Shown: piece by piece, positions 33,990 through 44,400 of the stretch
How the letters are laid out: every line of letters begins with the position of its first letter
Numbering within the stretch: the first letter of the stretch is position 1
Source: Ursus arctos
Taxonomy: Eukaryota; Chordata; Mammalia; Carnivora; Ursidae
Length of the DNA: 64,000 bases
Direction: 5' to 3'
NCBI RefSeq assembly: GCF_023065955.2
Contig: NC_079873.1
Coordinates: forward strand, 95,394,128-95,458,127
Program-made: the position numbers and the translations under genes
Notes under the pieces: generated by a model
The model's input: only the letters and a program-made list of their open reading frames with translations
Told to the model about the DNA's origin: nothing
The model's database searches: none

Positions 33990-34800
33990 AAAAAGTAAGG
34001 TAGAAATTGCCTAGAGTACAATTCTTCCTATTTAGGGCACAGTTTTGAGAGTTTGACAAGTGTACACCGATCAAATAAAGATAGAGAACCGTTCCAATAT
34101 CTCCCCCAATCCTCCCATACCTTTTTGTATTCAGCCCTACCTCCCAGCCTCTGACTGATCTGTTCTCCTCACTTGTATTCCCTTTTCCAGAATGTCATGT
34201 AAATGGAATCATACGGCGCATAGCATTTTTCAGTGGCCTTTCTCAGTTACCATAATTAATTTGACATTCATTCATGTTGTTACATATCTGTGGTCCATCC
34301 CTTTAATTGCTGAGTAAACTGAGATGGCATTATGCCGTGCACCAGAATTTATGCACTGGTTGGTAGGTCAATTGGTTTTTGCCAGATTTTGATGATTAAG
34401 AATAAATCCTCTATACTCACTTGCATGTGTTTGTGAGAACATAAGTTTCATTTCATTTACTGAAATATCTAGGAGATGGGGTGCCTGAGTGGCTCAGTTG
34501 GTTAAGTGTCTGCCTTCACCTCAAGTCGTCATCCCAGGGTCCTGGAGCCCTGAGACTGTCTCCCTGTTTAGTAGGGAGTCTGCTTCTCCCTCTACCTCTG
34601 CCCCTCCCTCTGGTCATGCTCTCTCTGGCCCTCTGTCTCTCAAATAAATAAAATCTTAAAAAAACCCAAAAAATAAAACCTCTGATGTACAAGTATGTTT
34701 TTTTAAATAAGATAGCACCAAACTGTTTTCCAAAGTGGCTGAACCATTTTACTTTCCCACCTAGGAGATTGATCTGATTGTATTTCTCTTTTTCATATGT
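33990..34800 (-). mobile_element. LINE-1 3' region fragment, antisense, split by a SINE
   Basis: 'tgtcatgtaaatggaatcatacggcgcatagcatttttcagtggcctttctcag', 'gtggtccatccctttaattgctgag' and, beyond the SINE, 'ccaaactgttttccaaagtggctgaaccattttactttccc' are classic antisense L1 3'-end sequence. The SINE at 34478-34672 divides it. Confidence 0.8.
34478..34672 (+). mobile_element. CAN-SINE, plus strand, inside an L1
   Basis: Head 'ggggtgcctgagtggctcagttggttaag', body 'gagtctgcttctccctctacctctgcccctccc', tail 'ctcaaataaataaaatctt' plus A-rich end. L1 sequence continues on both sides. The reverse frame at 34516-34803 is an artefact of this SINE. Confidence 0.9.
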
Positions 34801-35189
34801 CACACATATTTTTCCTCCATAACTTTATTTCTTTTGGCCAAAGGTTGTTAAAAGGTTTTCAGAGCAAAGAAAAGATATGGTTTAATATTTAAAATTAGCT
34901 CTAGTTTTCAAAACAAAAACTAAAAACATGGCACAGGTGAGATTTTCATTTTGATGTCATAAAATGCCAAATCCATTAATGGATTTCATTTTAATCTAAC
35001 AGTTTTGTTTGAAGCTCATCCTGCTTCTATTAAGTGATGAGGTCTAAGCTACTTGTATTATGCTTGAGGAATCATCCTTTAAGAAGTAATGGTACATTGA
35101 GAATGAATTAAAAATTGGTTATTTCAGAGTGGAATAGCATACTGAAAGCCTTTTTTCTTCCATTTTTCTCTAAGTTTCAATGTACATTT
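34801..35189. other. Unrecognised AT-rich stretch
   Basis: No gene or named repeat is supported. Confidence 0.4.
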
Positions 35190-35285
35190 ATTTATTTAGA
35201 AAATTTTTATTGAGCCCCTCCTATGTGCAAGTAATGATGCCCTGTGTGGTGGGAAATACAAAGATGAATGACATATAGTTCCGTG
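35190..35285 (-). mobile_element. L2 LINE 3' end, antisense
   Basis: 'tttattgagcccctcctatgtgcaagtaatgatgccctgtgtggtgggaaatacaaagatgaatgac' matches the antisense terminal part of L2. Confidence 0.65.
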
Positions 35286-35399
35286 ATACCAAGCAAAATC
35301 CTGTGAGGTCAGTCTGTCAATCTCTTTCCCAGGCCTGGCTTTTCCATTTGATACATAACAGGTTGTACTATGTATGCAGCCAGTGCTGTCTTTGAAATA

Positions 35400-35612
35400 T
35401 AGCAAGCCCACATTCAAACCCTGGCTCTTCTGCTCCTACATGGGTGACCTTGAGAGCAATTTGCTTAAAGTCTGTAAGTATTACTTTGTCCATGTAGAAA
35501 ACGGCTAAATAATAAGCTTTATGTCATGCTATGACGATAATAGTGCAGATTCAATACTGTCTGTAAAGTGGTAGTTGCCTGACATAGTAAGTGCTCAAAA
35601 TTGGTAGTGTTA
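35400..35612 (+). mobile_element. MIR fragment
   Basis: 'cattcaaaccctggctcttctgctcctacatgggtgaccttgagagcaatttgcttaaa' is the sense MIR core. 'tgacatagtaagtgctcaaaattgg' is its 3' end. Confidence 0.7.
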
Positions 35613-35689
35613 AGGAATCATTTCTATGACATTTATAGTTTATAATCTAGTAGTAAAGGTATGACGTGTACGTAAGTACTCTACTACCG

Positions 35690-36089
35690 TGTTGGTCTGC
35701 AAGCTTCCGCAGGTGATAAATGCAACCAGCCCCTATATGTGGAGCGCAGGGAGAAACCAAAGAGGCCGACCTCTGCCGATTGGTAGGTGGCAGGTTTAAT
35801 AAGCATGGAAACTGACACTGGTGTTTGGTCTTGGGCAGCTGAAGGACACGTAGATCTCCATATCCACCAACCAGCATCTCTGAAGTTTATATAGAGGCCA
35901 TAGTGGGATTCTGTCACCAGTTCAGTCCATGTGGGCTCAACACTGTCCTTGCTCAAGGCTGGGTCTTTGAGAATGGCTCTCACTGTGGGAACAGTGGGCA
36001 GAGCATACATTCCAAGGATAGGGGAAGGGTTGAGGAGCCGCCGATTGCCTGCGGCTCTCGGAAGGCCCCCTCCATGGCCTTCCCTAACA
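35690..36089 (-). mobile_element. Solo LTR with TATA box and poly(A) signal
   Basis: On the minus strand the unit starts TGTTAGGGAAGG (36089 downward) and ends GCAGACCAACA (35690), giving the TG...CA ends and TGTT/AACA inverted tips usual for retroviral LTRs. A TATA box (CTATATAAAC, rc of 35884-35893) is followed about 90 bp later by ATTAAA (rc of 35795-35800). This is the normal spacing of U3, R and U5. The 400-bp length suits an ERV LTR. It is slightly more GC-rich than its surroundings. The 138-residue frame (35684-36100 -) and the 145-residue one on + are chance frames in it. No 4-6 bp target duplication survives. The family is not identified. Confidence 0.72.
35884..35893 (-). promoter_or_regulatory. 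TATA box of the solo LTR
   Basis: The minus strand reads CTATATAAAC within the LTR U3/R boundary. In intact LTRs this places Pol II initiation about 25-30 bp downstream, towards lower coordinates. Activity is unknown. Confidence 0.5.
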
Positions 36090-36857
36090 CTGTGTACCAC
36101 TGTTGTAGTTTACTTGCCTTGTATAACCATGAAATGGTTCCTTTGTTTTGTAAAATGCAATCTGCATTAAATGTAATTATCTATTTTATTAAGCAAGTTC
36201 TAGTCATTTTACCATTGTTAGGGCTTCCTTATTTTAGATGCAGCGTGCGATGCTCGCGTATCTGTGCGCATGTGCACACACATGCACCAGTTAAAATTCT
36301 GGAACACATCTTCAAGGACCACTCAATTAAAAAAGAATAAATTATGTATATTTGGGCTTTGGCAACTGAGAAGCAGGTTCTAGCTAACTCACTGATGGAG
36401 AGGCAGGAGATTTTGCTATTTTCAAGTTTTCAAATTTCAGATGGAAAAGTCCCTATTGAGATCATTGATGAAATGCCAAATGTGCACAGTGTCACTAGCA
36501 GAGAAGTGTGAGCTCTCTAAATATGCATGTTTTGACCTTTTTCTCATTGTTTTGGCTTTCCGCCCTGCAACCCATTAGAACATGGAGAACTTCGGATAGT
36601 TTGGCAAGTTTTGATGGACTTTTGTTTCAAGCAGGTCTGATCCAGGACCAGTTTCATTTCTGGATATAGTTCAGTGCCTCTGCGCCCAAGAAACCAGCTG
36701 TCTCAGTGGGAGGTATTTGTGGCGTGGTGTGGGGCAGCACAGGTGTGTAAGACCAAGTAGTCGGTGGATGTGAATAAAGAGAATGACTTCAGGACAGGTA
36801 TAATTCTTCAGCATTGTATGTCTTGTCATTCCAGAACTTTAGGGGTTCTTTTCTTTC
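36090..36857. other. Unrecognised stretch
   Basis: No gene is supported. A short alternating purine-pyrimidine run with CpG lies at about 36243-36290 ('gcgtgcgatgctcgcgtatctgtgcgcatgtgcacacacatgcac'). Confidence 0.4.
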
Positions 36858-36874
36858 TAATTTTAAGTAATATC

Positions 36875-37058
36875 TTTTTTTTTAAAAAAAGATTTTGTTT
36901 ATTTGAGAGAGTGCGTGAGCGAGAGAGAGAGAGTGTGTGCGGGTATGCAGGAAGCGGGGGAAGGGAGAGGGAGAAATAGATTCCCCACTGAGCAGGGAGC
37001 CCAACTTGGGGCTCCATTCCAGGACCCTGGGGTCATGACCTGAGCAACCCAGGCACCC
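36875..37058 (-). mobile_element. CAN-SINE, minus strand, with 17-bp TSD
   Basis: Tail 'aaaaaaagattttgtttatttgagagag', body with an expanded GA/GT run, 'ccccactgagcagggagcccaac', 'gaccctggggtcatgacctgag', shortened head 'caacccaggcaccc'. The TSD TAATTTTAAGTAATATC is exact (36858-36874 and 37059-37075). The segment that normally lies between 'cctgagc' and the head (about 25 bp) is missing. Confidence 0.95.
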
Positions 37059-37079
37059 TAATTTTAAGTAATATCATAA

Positions 37080-38140
37080 TTATAAACTTTTTAAAAAAAA
37101 TTAAGACATTATATATTGGACCAAGTCTCGTTGATTGTAGTCCCCACTACAGTCCACTCTTTCTTCTCATAATGAACTACTACTATGAGTTTGTTTTTTA
37201 TCCTTCCAAAAGTTTGTCAGGCATCCTCCTGTGTTATGTATGTTCCTATGGGGTATGTGTGCGCGCGTGTGCACGCTCGCATGCCAGCATAAGCCTGCAT
37301 GCACGAGCGCATAATTAGTATTATTCTTAGCTGTTATCTTTATCTTACTCATGAATATTTAGTTTGTTTCCAAATTTTCACTAGTAAATAAAGGGCTACC
37401 ATGAACAATTTTGTAGATATCCCTTATGTACAGGTGTAAGTATTTCTCCTGGAGAAAAAAGGATTGAACTTACTGTATCTTTGGGTACAAACAATCTTAA
37501 CAACTATTTATTATCAAATTACCCTCCAAAACTCATTGCAGCAGTTTTCTCCACATCTTAAACCTTAGTAAGGGTAAACTTCTTAATTTTTGCAAATAGA
37601 AAGTGGTAATAGTTCATATTTCTGATTTGTATTTCCCTTATGAGTAATGAGTTGACTGCTTCATATCTTTTTTCTTCATTTGTATTTCTGTTCCCGTAAT
37701 TGCATGTGCAAATTATTTGCCTACTTTTCTTCTGGGTTGTCTTTTATATTATGGATTTATAGGAGACTTAATTATTCTTGGCTGGTTTAATGTGTTTCAA
37801 ATGTTTTCTCCCAATCGGTTACTTGCTTTTAACTTTGGCCTTGTAATTTTTCCATACCATTTTAATATTTTGGTAAAATCAAATTTATCACCTTTCTAAC
37901 CTTACGGGGTTTGTGTGTGAATTATTTTAAAACAACATCTAACCCTTTATCTCAAGCTCATGATGTAATTTATAGATGTAATTTGATGTAATTTATAGAT
38001 GTACTAGAAAAAAATTTTTTTTCTAGTACTTTCATAGACTTTTCATTATTGATTTGTTTTCTTTTTAACTTTTAAGGCTCTAGTATATTTGGAATATGTA
38101 TGTGTGCATTTGCGTGTGGATAACAATGTATCTATCCCAT
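37080..38140 (-). mobile_element. LINE-1 3' region fragment, antisense
   Basis: 'tgaatatttagtttgtttccaaattttcactagtaaataaagggctaccatgaacaattttgtagatatccctta', 'tttctgatttgtatttcccttatgagtaatgagttgactgcttcat' and 'tttcaaatgttttctcccaatcggttacttgcttttaac' are typical antisense L1 3' sequence, present in order over about 1 kb. A CpG-rich alternating patch at about 37255-37312 is not L1-like. Confidence 0.8.
37961..38029. repeat. 20-bp direct duplication followed by a perfect hairpin
   Basis: TGATGTAATTTATAGATGTA occurs at 37961-37980 and again at 37984-38003. The second copy overlaps a palindrome: GTACTAGAAAAAAA (38001-38014), one central T, then its exact reverse complement (38016-38029). It lies within old L1 sequence. 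Confidence 0.9.
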
Positions 38141-38489
38141 GTATATACATATATATGTATGTGTATGTATATGAGTTTAGGGTGTTTCTTTCTTAACTTT
38201 TGCTATGCTAGGTTCAAGAATACTTAAGATGTTCTTTTTTTCTCTTCTTCTTTCCCAGCATCTTCTCCCCTAACCCCTGGGTCCTCCGTCGTTATTTATA
38301 CCTGTGTTTGCCTTCTGGTTCATATACCACATACAATAGGTTTTTAGTCTTCATTTCCATTTGGACCATTTTGCGGAATCATTCTAAGGATTTCCACATA
38401 TGTGGAATAAATAGTTATTCCTCTGAAATACCTGGGGGGATTAGGAAGTTATCCGAAGTCAGAAGAAACTTAAGGTGAAAACTGTGCTG
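38141..38489. other. Unrecognised AT-rich stretch
   Basis: It contains a TA/TG-rich run near 38140-38175. Otherwise nothing assignable. Confidence 0.4.
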
Positions 38490-38695
38490 TCAGGTCAATC
38501 TCAATAATAAGGAATCTAGCATTTATTAACCCTGCATGGAAGATAGTGTACAAGGTATTTGACTATTGTTTTAGTAACCTCAACATGTCTGTGAGGTTGT
38601 CATTACCTCCGTTTTATACAGGAGAAATCTGAGTCTCCGAGTGGTTAAATAAGTTGCTTATGGTCACGTGGATAGTATGTGTCATTCAGCATTTG
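38490..38695 (-). mobile_element. MIR fragment
   Basis: 'tagcatttattaaccctgcatggaagatag...acctcaacatgtctgtgaggttgtcattacctccgttttatacaggagaaatctgagtctccgagtggttaaataagttgctta' is antisense MIR. Confidence 0.75.
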
Positions 38696-39598
38696 CCTTA
38701 AAACAGAACCAATAGGGGATATTGATATCAATTAATTCATTTATTATCTTTTAAGAAATTGTCTCATTACATTGGAGGGGATGGCAAGTCTGAAATTTGT
38801 AGAACGGCCTGTCAAGGTTGTCACTCAGGCAGGAGTTGATACTGCGGTCTTGAGGACAGAATTTCTTCTTCCCTGGGAAAGCACAGTTTTGGCTCTTAAG
38901 GCCTTTAAATGATTAGATAAAACCCACTTACATTGTCGATGATAATCTGTGCCAATTAAAGTCAGCTGGTTGTAGATGTTAATTACATCTATAAAAGAGC
39001 TTCACAGCAACACCTAGATTAGTAAACTAGGTGAGTACATATCCCAACCAGGTTGATCCATAATTAACCATCAGTAGAAGTATGTAGTCAAAATGGAATG
39101 TGAATCCTTTTATGGACTGGCCGTAAAGCCTCTATGAACAGTGGGATCCTGTGTTATTTCTCTTGAGTTTTTGCTTTGCAAAGATATATGCAAATATATA
39201 TATAAATATATATTCTTTTAATTAATGAATATGTAAAATCAATCCCTATATGACTGAATTTTTTTCTTCCTGAATCCCAGTCTTTGCTTTACAATCTCCA
39301 CTTTTCCAACTCACTGCCTGTTTGGCCTAGTGCTCCACTGAATACGCAGAATCTTGGGATTTCATTACTTTTCAGTGCCCTAAGTATCCTTCCTCATAGA
39401 AATAGTGGGTTTTGGATCTCTTTATGCCTTTCCATCAAATATAGTATGGCCCGATATTGTTGCCTAGTTCAGATGTTTGGCTTTTCATGTCCCTCAATTC
39501 TAGGACCCAGGCTTTTCTTGGAGTTTCCGGTCATCAAACCCCAGTCCAGGGTCTTCAGAATATCATGGTGGAAACCAGTGATCATGGTCCAGTATAGG
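38696..39598. other. Unrecognised non-coding stretch
   Basis: It includes a 127-residue frame (39284-39667 +) that runs into the MER2 element and shows no domain. I do not call it a gene. AT-rich run near 39180-39240. Confidence 0.4.
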
Positions 39599-39599
39599 A

Positions 39600-39945
39600 G
39601 GCCCCCCCCCCTTAGTCTTGAGGGGTATATTCCAAGACCCTCAGTGTATCCCTTAATCTGCAGATAGTGTCGAAGCCATATACACTACGTTTTTTTCTAT
39701 ATACATACATACGTACGTACCAGTTATAAAACAATTATAACAATACACTGTAATAAAAATTATTTGAATGTGGTCTGTCTCTTTCAACATATTTTATCGT
39801 AGTGTGGATGTGGGATGATAAAATGCCTATGTGATGAGATGAAGTGAGGTGAGTGCCATAGGCATTGTGACATTATGTTAGGCTACTACTACTACAGAGG
39901 AGGGTAACTGAAACCAGGGAAAGCAAAACTGAAGGAAAGGGGGCC
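39600..39945 (+). mobile_element. MER2-like Tigger-derived MITE, near full length
   Basis: Starts with a C run and 'ttagtcttgaggggtatattccaagaccctcagtgtatcccttaatctgcagatag', keeps 'acgtttttttctatatacatacatac', 'acaattataacaatacactgtaataaaaatta', 'gatgataaaatgcctatgtgatgagatgaagtgaggtgagtgccataggcattgtgac' and 'gttaggctactac'. It ends 'gggtaactgaaaccagggaaagcaaaactgaagg' plus a G run. These are the blocks of MER2 in order, and the length of about 345 bp agrees with the full element. The terminal C/G runs are its inverted repeats. It is non-coding. Confidence 0.9.
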
Positions 39946-40839
39946 CTGCTGAATTCACATGGACGTCAGTCCGAATCTGGATCTGTATTGACCCGAGGGC
40001 TTTTTCTGGACATGGGCTTGTTGCTGCTACTGTGTTTAATAAACATCTGACACAAGCTTGTCTTGTGATAATCATCTTTCTACCTAAGATGTCAACACAG
40101 AGGGGAAGCAGTTTAATTGAAAGGTCTGTTGGTTGGATTCCAATTAATTGATATTTTATGGTATTTGTGTATGATAATGTAACAGTCATCCTGGCCCTGT
40201 CTTATTTAATACCTGTTAAAAACATTGAGAAGTGAATGAAAATAAATGACAAGGCAGCCCAGTGCCAGTCATTAACTCTTAGGAATGAATGCGAATGTGA
40301 AGAAGCATGGTTCCTACTAAAAAAATAAAATTAAGTTCCTACTCACTCAAATAGAGTGCAATTTATTTCAAGTAGTATCACTTTCTCTGCATATTATTTG
40401 GACCTAGTTTATTGACGTCAGAAAGTATTCTTTGCTGAGTTCTAAGAGATCAATTAGGAATTATGCACCCATAAGCCTTGCTTTAGCTGTGCGGGCTTAT
40501 TGTTTCCATTGAACGTGATGTAATACCATTGGATTTGTGGTTACTCATATTTCACAATTGATAAAGGCATTCATTCTTAAAAAGGAACAGAGAAAAGTAA
40601 ATCCTTCCCAGAGGGCAAGTTTGGAGTGCTTAGTTGTGAAAAGGGCTAGTCTCAGATAACACCTCATGTAAGTTGTGCCTAGCATTTTATTACTGTTCTC
40701 AAGGGGGCATTTCCAAGAAGCATTCCTGGAATTAGTTTTGCCCATCGGATCATTCCCGAGGTCCAAGTTATTTCATCCGTTACATTGCTTTGAAATATAC
40801 AAGAGTTGTATGAACGTGGCTATAATTCAGTCATTGAAC
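39946..40839. other. Unrecognised non-coding stretch
   Basis: No gene is supported. Frames at 39878-40189 (-, 103 residues) and 40545-40766 (-) lack motifs, and the first begins inside MER2. Confidence 0.4.
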
Positions 40840-40960
40840 AAGTAGACCTACTTTGTGCCTCTGGAGTAAGTACTGTGTGCTGTGCACTGTTCTGGGTTAC
40901 AAACCAGCAAAGGAAGTGTGAAGAATCCTCCCTGCTCCAGGTATCCCAGCAAGGTTCAAG
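40840..40960 (-). mobile_element. L2-like LINE 3' fragment
   Basis: 'gacctactttgtgcctctggagtaagtactgtgtgctgtgcactgttctgggttacaaaccagcaaaggaag...ctccctgctcc' resembles the antisense L2 3' end with a small internal insertion. Confidence 0.5.
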
Positions 40961-41204
40961 CTGACCTTTGCCCTCTTGCTAATGTTGTTGCTTCAGCTTG
41001 ATCTGCCTGACTCACTGAGCTCTCAGTTTCTTTCTACTTTGTTCCTGAAGCCCTGGCTGATAGTGATGTGTAGTGGAGTCAGAATCCGGGATTGCAGTCC
41101 TTATTCTGCCAGTTTCCCTAAGGAGTGCGCGTTATTATTCCCTTTCATCCCTCTCCCTATAGTTCACACCCTCAGATGTTCCCGGAAGCCTTTATGTAGG
41201 GGAG

Positions 41205-41432
41205 TGGGGGATGATAAAATCCGGGACTCTGGAAACACATAAATATTGGCTGTGTCACTTTATTGGGTGTATGACCTTGGACAAGTTAATCTTTCTGAGT
41301 ATTCGTTTACTCCTCAGTAAAATGAGGCAAACATCAATCCCATCAGAGGGGAGGTGTGAGGAATTTTGTTGTTATTTTGCAAGTAAGATGCCTAGTATAT
41401 AGTGCTCTACAAATGTTGTCTGTTGTTATGGT
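41205..41432 (+). mobile_element. MIR fragment
   Basis: 'ccgggactctggaaacaca...tggctgtgtcactttattgggtgtatgaccttggacaagttaatctttctgagtattcgtttactcctcagtaaaatgagg' is near full-length sense MIR, ending with 'gcctagtatatagtgctctacaaatg'. Confidence 0.8.
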
Positions 41433-42243
41433 GTTCATGAATATATCCTGGAAGACAATAATGATTTTAAGGCTTGACATATTCCGAATGCGCAGGGTAC
41501 TACAGAAGCCAAGTAATGCAGTCAGCCTTCCCTTTGATCCTTTCTCCTATTTTGCACCAATTTCTGCATTTTCTGGGCTTCACATCGCTTTATCTTAGTG
41601 ATGAGTCAACTGGAGGTAGCTTGGGTTTCTTCTCCTGTTACAGTTATCTCGATGCAAAACGATGCAGGTACTGAGTTGTTCAAATAAGTTAAGCAGCATC
41701 CCAAGAGAAGCTTATTGCCCCAGGAAGTCTTTGGTGATATCTGGTTTTTGGAATATTAGGGATTTCAATGAGATGTGAGAATGTGAAGTAGGGATGGGTG
41801 GTAGTTTGTCTCATTCAAGTTTTATAAAGGCTTCTGCATAGTTTCTGCTTAGGTGGAAAACTAAGTTTGCTTGATTAGGTAAATTCTAGTTGATTACACG
41901 TTTCTAACCATCGTGATTTAAAGTCATGGGATGGAATCAATGAGAACAATAAAAGAGGAGATTGAGTTCTCATTTATTTGTCAGTGACAGTTTACATGAT
42001 TTCAGGGTTGACATTCAGGAATAATTGGGCATATTTGGTTTAGAGAATGGGAAGATTCAGTTGGGAAATGATAGGCGGATTTAAACATGTATCTTTTAGT
42101 AAGTGGTCTCAGGTTATAAAAGCTAGGACCAATTGATAGGAGCTACACCAAATACAGATTTTGATTTAATATGTGAAGGCAGTATTAAAAAAGGAAATAA
42201 ATATCCCTCTCAAGGTGCTTCCCATAACTGACATTTTTAAGTT
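41433..42243. other. Unrecognised non-coding stretch
   Basis: No gene or named repeat is supported. Confidence 0.4.
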
Positions 42244-42254
42244 ACCTGGAAGGA

Positions 42255-42361
42255 TTTTTTTTTTTTTTTAAGGTAAAATCTATGCCCAGTGTGGTGCTTC
42301 AACTCAGGACCCCGAGATTAATAAGAGTTGTATGCTCAACCTCCTTTGTCAGCTAGGCACC
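42255..42361 (-). mobile_element. Old truncated CAN-SINE with TSD
   Basis: T run, 'ggtaaaatctatgcccagtgtggtgcttcaactcaggaccccgag', 'agagttgtatgctcaacc', worn head 'gtcagctaggcacccc'. TSD CCTGGAAGGA at 42245-42254 and 42362-42371. Confidence 0.85.
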
Positions 42362-42715
42362 CCTGGAAGGAGTTTTGTAGAGCGAATTCAAGTATCTGTC
42401 GGAGAATTAGGTAGCAAAACCTTTAAGCCGCATTTCAATCATGATATTCCATATTTAGTTATTTCACTTCTGTGGACCATCATTACTCTGTCCAAAATTC
42501 AGAAGCATGAATTATATGGTTGTGTGGTTGCTTTCTACCTTTAATAGTCTATAGTTTGTCTAATAAGCAATGTGTGGAGGAAGTACAAATTGGATTTCTT
42601 TTGTATTGCTCTCTTCTCAGGTTTGCTTTTGTGGGTAATGGAATAAGTCAGTAGACAAATACGGTAAATGAGGCCCAGTAGACTCTGCCTCGCATCTTCC
42701 AATAAAAAAAAGTCA

Positions 42716-42914
42716 GGGCGCTTGGGTGGCACAGCGGTTAAGTGTCTGCCTTCGGCTCAGGGCGTGATCCTGGCGTTATGGGATCGAGCCCCACATCAGG
42801 CTCTTCCGCTATGAGCCGGCTTCTTCCTCTCCCACTCCCCCTGCTTGTGTTCTCTCTCTCGCTGGCTGTCTCTATCTCTGTCGAATAAATAAATAAAATC
42901 TTAAAAAAAAAAAA
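42716..42914 (+). mobile_element. Young CAN-SINE, plus strand
   Basis: Full copy: 'gggcgcttgggtggcacagcggttaagtgtctgccttcggctcagggcgtgatcc', 'gggatcgagcccc' (B box), CT-rich body, 'cgaataaataaataaaatctt' and A tail. It lies in an A-rich target, AAAAAAAGTC at about 42705-42714 and 42908-42918. It belongs to the same subfamily as 31293-31488. Confidence 0.94.
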
Positions 42915-42918
42915 AGTC

Positions 42919-44007
42919 TCCCATAAAAAGTATTTTTCATTTTTCTTTATCTTGTGGTAATTCATGAGTTTTACCTGTTATGGGGGAAGGTAAATGTTTT
43001 ATGGCGACTATGGTAATTTGTTCATAGCAGCACCATAGAAATATTGAAAGGAATGTATTCTTCAATTTCCTGTATTTTCCCTTGAAGGAAATTATTATTA
43101 AAGTTTATTCATTAGAGCAATGTATTTAGCTCTATGGGAATTTTATCAAAACGGAGAATAAGCTGCCGCTTTCATAATCTGTAAGATGTACTCATGAGTA
43201 ATGGCCTCTTTGCAGTGATCTGGCCCTGGAAGGAGATATTTTGGAGTAAGGAAAAGGAGAGAGTTTCCTTATAACTTGGATTATTTCTGTGGGTTGTCCT
43301 CAGGGATTGCATTAGAGATGAAGACTAGCTGCTTGCTTTGAGGGATCCAGTATAAAATGAAAATGTGGGACCTCTTCTTCAACATACAAGAAATAAGTGC
43401 CATTAAAAAGTACTAAAATATGAAGCTTTGCCCTTTCTCTGTTCCTTGTTGTCTATCAGACTCTTTGTTTCTTTCTATCCCTCTCTGTCTCTATCTCAAT
43501 ATGGGTTTTTATTTACTATTTAGTACCATCTAAGTAAAGATAAATGAAAATTTTAAGTTATTAGCATGGATTTTACCACTTACCCTTGTATTGTTCAATG
43601 CCGGATTCAAATGAGTATAGAAGTATTTATGCAGGATCCTCAAAATAACACATAATAACACAAACTAACACATAAAATAACGGTATTTTCTTGCTGATGC
43701 ATGCATATGTATCCCGCTCTTACCAGAATAGTGAACCTTTGCACAGAACTAACTCAACTACTTTTTTAATTATTTCTTGATATATACATATTCTATCAAG
43801 ACCATGAGCTTCCTGACGAGTAAGGAAGGATTGAAAAGAAACCATGGGGTGCCCTATCTTTTCCATTCTTTCTCTATGATCATTTTCAATATGAATGTTT
43901 GGTTAACCTGTGGAAGTAACACGAATAAGAAAGAATGTGATAGGATTTCTTGCTTGTTCATGTTGCTTCCCATGCCGTTGCCTACTTTCTGTATTCAAAG
44001 CAGAATC
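42919..44007. other. Unrecognised non-coding stretch
   Basis: No gene is supported. A short 'acacataataacaca' repeat lies near 43648-43680. Confidence 0.4.
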
Positions 44008-44118
44008 TAGAGGTGCCTGGCTGGCTCAGTGGGTAGAACATGGGACTCTGGATCTCGGGGTTTTGAGTTCAAGCCCCATGCTGGTTGTAGAGATGACTTA
44101 TAAATAAAATCTTTCAAG
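44008..44118 (+). mobile_element. Short CAN-SINE variant, tRNA-like head plus tail
   Basis: 'aggtgcctggctggctcagtgggtagaacatgggactctggatctcggggttttgagttcaagcccc' is a well-preserved tRNA-Lys-like head with A box (TGGCTCAGTGG) and B box (GAGTTCAAGCC). It is followed directly by 'atgacttataaataaaatcttt'. The CT-rich middle of the long form is absent, which marks an older, shorter subfamily. Confidence 0.88.
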
Positions 44119-44124
44119 ACAACA

Positions 44125-44400
44125 AAAGTAGAAACAATTGTCTTGACATGGAACAAAAGAGTTTCTTTTGCCGGTTTTTGTACTTTATTCCAATGGAATC
44201 ATTCAATGTGGACTCTTTGGCTTCTTTTACTTAATATTGTGTTTCTAAGCGTCATCCCTCTTTTTGTTTTTATTTGTAGTTTCTTCATTCGTTTAGCTAT
44301 TTAGCATTCCATTATGTGAATGTAGTGTAATTTATCCATTCTGTTCCTGATGGGCATCTGTATGCTTTCCAGATTCTAGAGATGGGAGAGAATGAATACG
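44125..44400 (-). mobile_element. LINE-1 3' fragment, antisense
   Basis: 'gtactttattccaatggaatcattcaatgtggactctttggcttcttttacttaatattgtgtttctaagcgtcatccc' and 'agctatttagcattccattatgtgaatg...aatttatccattctgttcctgatgggcatctg' are antisense L1 3' motifs. Confidence 0.75.

Noticed and set aside
35684..36340. Overlapping frames of 138 residues (-) and 145 residues (+) as candidate genes
   Set aside because: Both lie largely within the solo LTR at 35690-36089, overlap each other on opposite strands and have no recognisable domain.
39284..39667. 127-residue frame on the plus strand
   Set aside because: Its end is MER2 transposon sequence and the rest has no recognisable motif.
44008..44118. A tRNA-Lys gene
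   Set aside because: The tRNA-like head with A and B boxes is part of a SINE. It is followed by the SINE tail and does not close a full cloverleaf acceptor stem that I can see.
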